This document shows, piece by piece, positions 5,921 to 7,139 of a DNA stretch of 7,139 nt. The translations under genes were made by a program, and so were the position numbers. This stretch comes from Christensenella sp. UBA1252. Its GTDB lineage: Bacteria > Bacillota > Clostridia > Christensenellales > CAG-1252. The stretch lies in the NCBI GenBank assembly GCA_002308575.1, contig DBVY01000061.1, forward strand, positions 31,205-38,343. The letters are read 5' to 3'. How positions within the stretch are numbered: position 1 is the first letter of the stretch; each line of letters opens with the position of its first letter. Below the pieces are notes generated by a model. It searched no databases. It was not told the origin of the DNA and saw only the letters and a program-made list of their open reading frames with translations.

Positions 5921-6526
5921 TTATCTATTATAATAGATTTTGTCGATCAAGCCGTATGCAAGAGCCTCTTCCGCGCTCATAAAGTTGTCGCGTTCCGTGT
6001 CGCCGCAAACCTTTTCATAGGGTTGACCGGTTCGCTCGGATAAAATACGATTCAACTTTTCTTTGGTTCTCAAAAGATGCTCCGTATAAATCGCAACGTC
6101 CGTTGCCTGACCGCTGATCCCGCCCGAAACAAGCACTTGATGGATCATAATATCGGCGTTGGGAAGCGCAAAACGCTTTCCTTTCGTTCCCGCTGAAAGA
6201 AGGAGCGCGCCCATGCTCATCGCATTGCCGATACAGATCGTGTTTACATCGCATTTGATATAATTCATCGTGTCGTAGATCGCAAGACCGTCGGAAACGG
6301 AACCACCGGGGCTGTTGATATACAAACAAATGTCTTTCGACGGGTCTTTCGCTTCGAGATAGATCATTTGAGCGATAATGCTGTTTGCGGTATCGGAATC
6401 GATCGCACCGGAAAGGAAAATGATCCTGTCTTCCAACAAACGGGAATAAATATCATACTGCCTTTCCCCTCTGTTCGTTTGATCGATAACGTATGGAATA
6501 ATATTGTTGATCTTTTTATCTTCCAT
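5921..6526 (-). CDS. clpP: ATP-dependent Clp protease proteolytic subunit ClpP
   Basis: This 201-aa protein is the serine peptidase subunit that forms a double-heptamer barrel and degrades proteins fed by ClpX in the cytoplasm. The conserved N-terminal block [20 protein letters not shown] is at about 9-28. The catalytic triad is complete: Ser104 in GNAMSMGA, His129 in IMIHQ and Asp180 in DTERDNF. The SPGGSV oxyanion-side motif is at 72-77. Length is normal (about 193-207). Two mild oddities: the nucleophile motif reads GNAMSMG instead of the common GMAASMG, and the handle region after His129 ([10 protein letters not shown]) is two residues longer than in E. coli ClpP. The start ATG is preceded by AAGGAG (6535-6540) with 8-nt spacing. 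clpX follows after 27 nt, so the peptidase and its unfoldase are co-transcribed. Confidence 0.97.
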   Translation of the reverse strand: MEDKKINNIIPYVIDQTNRGERQYDIYSRLLEDRIIFLSGAIDSDTANSIIAQMIYLEAKDPSKDICLYINSPGGSVSDGLAIYDTMNYIKCDVNTICIGNAMSMGALLLSAGTKGKRFALPNADIMIHQVLVSGGISGQATDVAIYTEHLLRTKEKLNRILSERTGQPYEKVCGDTERDNFMSAEEALAYGLIDKIYYNR

Positions 6527-6575
6527 CTGCCTATCTCCTTATGATTTTAATTTATTGGCAAGAATCCGAATTTTA

Positions 6576-7139
6576 TTACTTCAAATCGTTATGTTCGGAA
6601 AGGAATTTGATGATTTTATCCGTCATAAGGGTGTTCAGGATGTAATCCGCTTCCTCTTGTTTCATATTCCTTCTGTAATCGCCGGTCTTCTTGCCCGCGG
6701 ACGCCGCTCTGACTTCGAGAGCAGCTTCGAAATCCGCTTGCGTAACTTGGATATTCTCTTTCTCGACAATGTAATTCATAATGTAACGGGTCGTTTCGCG
6801 ATCCTTCGCTTCCGACTTATAACCGTCGATCAGATCTTGCTCCGTCTTTCCGATATATTTGAGATACGTTGCGAAAGGAATGCCTTGACTTTCCATATTA
6901 TGGCGCATATCGGCAAGCATTCTGACTGCGCTTTGGTCGATCAAAGCGGCGGAGAGTTCGATCGGATTATTCTTAATCAAAGCTTCGACGATACGATTCG
7001 ACGTTGCGATCTCCGCATTCTTGGTTTCGCGCTCTTCCGCTTTCTTGCGGATATCCGCCTTGTATGCGTCAAGCGTATCGAATTCGCTGACGTCCTTCGC
7101 GAAATCATCGTCCAACTCCGGAACTTTCTTTTCCTTTAC
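6576..7139 (-). CDS. tig: Trigger factor, C-terminal part (5' end outside window)
   Basis: Trigger factor is a ribosome-bound chaperone that meets nascent chains at the exit tunnel; in full it has a ribosome-binding N-domain, a PPIase domain and a C-terminal chaperone domain. Only the last 187 residues are here. The frame is open to the right edge, beginning VKEKKVPELDDDFAKDVSEF, the linker seen just after the PPIase domain in the family. The rest is helix-rich and charged, as expected of the C-terminal chaperone arms. The TTG at 7113-7115 could be taken as a start, but it is an internal Leu codon of PELDDDF and the reading frame continues upstream. The gene is first of the visible operon, 49 nt before clpP, the classic Firmicute arrangement coupling folding of nascent chains to ATP-dependent proteolysis. 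No separate promoter is apparent in the 49-nt gap. Confidence 0.95.
   Translation of the reverse strand, partial: VKEKKVPELDDDFAKDVSEFDTLDAYKADIRKKAEERETKNAEIATSNRIVEALIKNNPIELSAALIDQSAVRMLADMRHNMESQGIPFATYLKYIGKTEQDLIDGYKSEAKDRETTRYIMNYIVEKENIQVTQADFEAALEVRAASAGKKTGDYRRNMKQEEADYILNTLMTDKIIKFLSEHNDLK

Noticed and set aside
5894..6575. CtsR or CIRCE heat-shock operators around clpP/clpX
   Set aside because: No GGTCAAA-type direct repeat or CIRCE inverted repeat was seen by eye in the tig-clpP or clpP-clpX gaps. The operon promoter, where such sites would be expected, is outside the window.
7113..7115. TTG as a start codon for the right-hand gene
   Set aside because: It is an internal Leu in PELDDDFAKDVSEF of trigger factor. 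The frame stays open to the window edge, so the gene is truncated by the window.
1..7139. Mobile element, CRISPR array, tRNA/rRNA or defence system
   Set aside because: No transposase, integrase, regular spacer repeats, cloverleaf or rRNA-like segments were seen. Gene content is housekeeping throughout.

Overview
This window fits a chromosomal segment of a low-to-mid GC Firmicute, most likely an uncultured member of the Clostridia. The basis is the gene order tig-clpP-clpX-lon-engB, the strong AAGGAG-type ribosome binding sites, and a small Cys-containing protein of clostridial type. No genus can be named from the sequence alone. All seven supported genes lie on the minus strand, so the biological reading direction is right to left.

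Right to centre (7139 to about 1729) is a protein quality-control operon. It holds the 3' part of tig (trigger factor, ribosome-associated chaperone), clpP (serine peptidase), clpX (AAA+ unfoldase partner of ClpP), lon (self-contained AAA+ protease) and engB/ysxC (GTPase for 50S ribosome assembly). Gaps shrink along the operon: 49, 27 and 17 nt, then a 4-nt ATGA overlap. Directly after engB is a clean Rho-independent terminator (7-bp stem, GAAA loop, eight U). The separate lonB gene often found between clpX and lonA in Firmicutes is absent here. The operon promoter lies upstream of tig, outside the window.

Centre-left (about 1728 to 1005) is a monocistronic 210-aa protein with eight cysteines. 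I recognise its general clostridial character but cannot assign a function. Its start is corrected to the ATG at 1637 by a strong Shine-Dalgarno site. Upstream are an imperfect hairpin, a direct repeat and a possible sporulation-type (sigma-K-like) promoter.

Left (992 to 255) is a calcineurin-like metallophosphoesterase with all family motifs. It has a near-consensus extended -10 sigma-A promoter whose predicted start site falls on the A of the ATG. There is no Shine-Dalgarno and an in-frame stop two codons upstream, so a leaderless mRNA is predicted. A 9-bp GC-rich inverted repeat encloses the -35 box in its loop. The gene ends in its own terminator at 190-215.

Far left (1 to 189) is non-coding. 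It holds a perfect 12-bp inverted repeat with a 19-nt centre, an A/T-rich tract, and at the very edge GTGG motifs every 10-11 nt. The latter look like an MraZ box, which would place mraZ and the division/cell-wall cluster just outside the window. I see no mobile element, tRNA, rRNA, CRISPR array or defence system. The core is an ordinary housekeeping operon; the interesting material is regulatory and sits in the left 1.7 kb.
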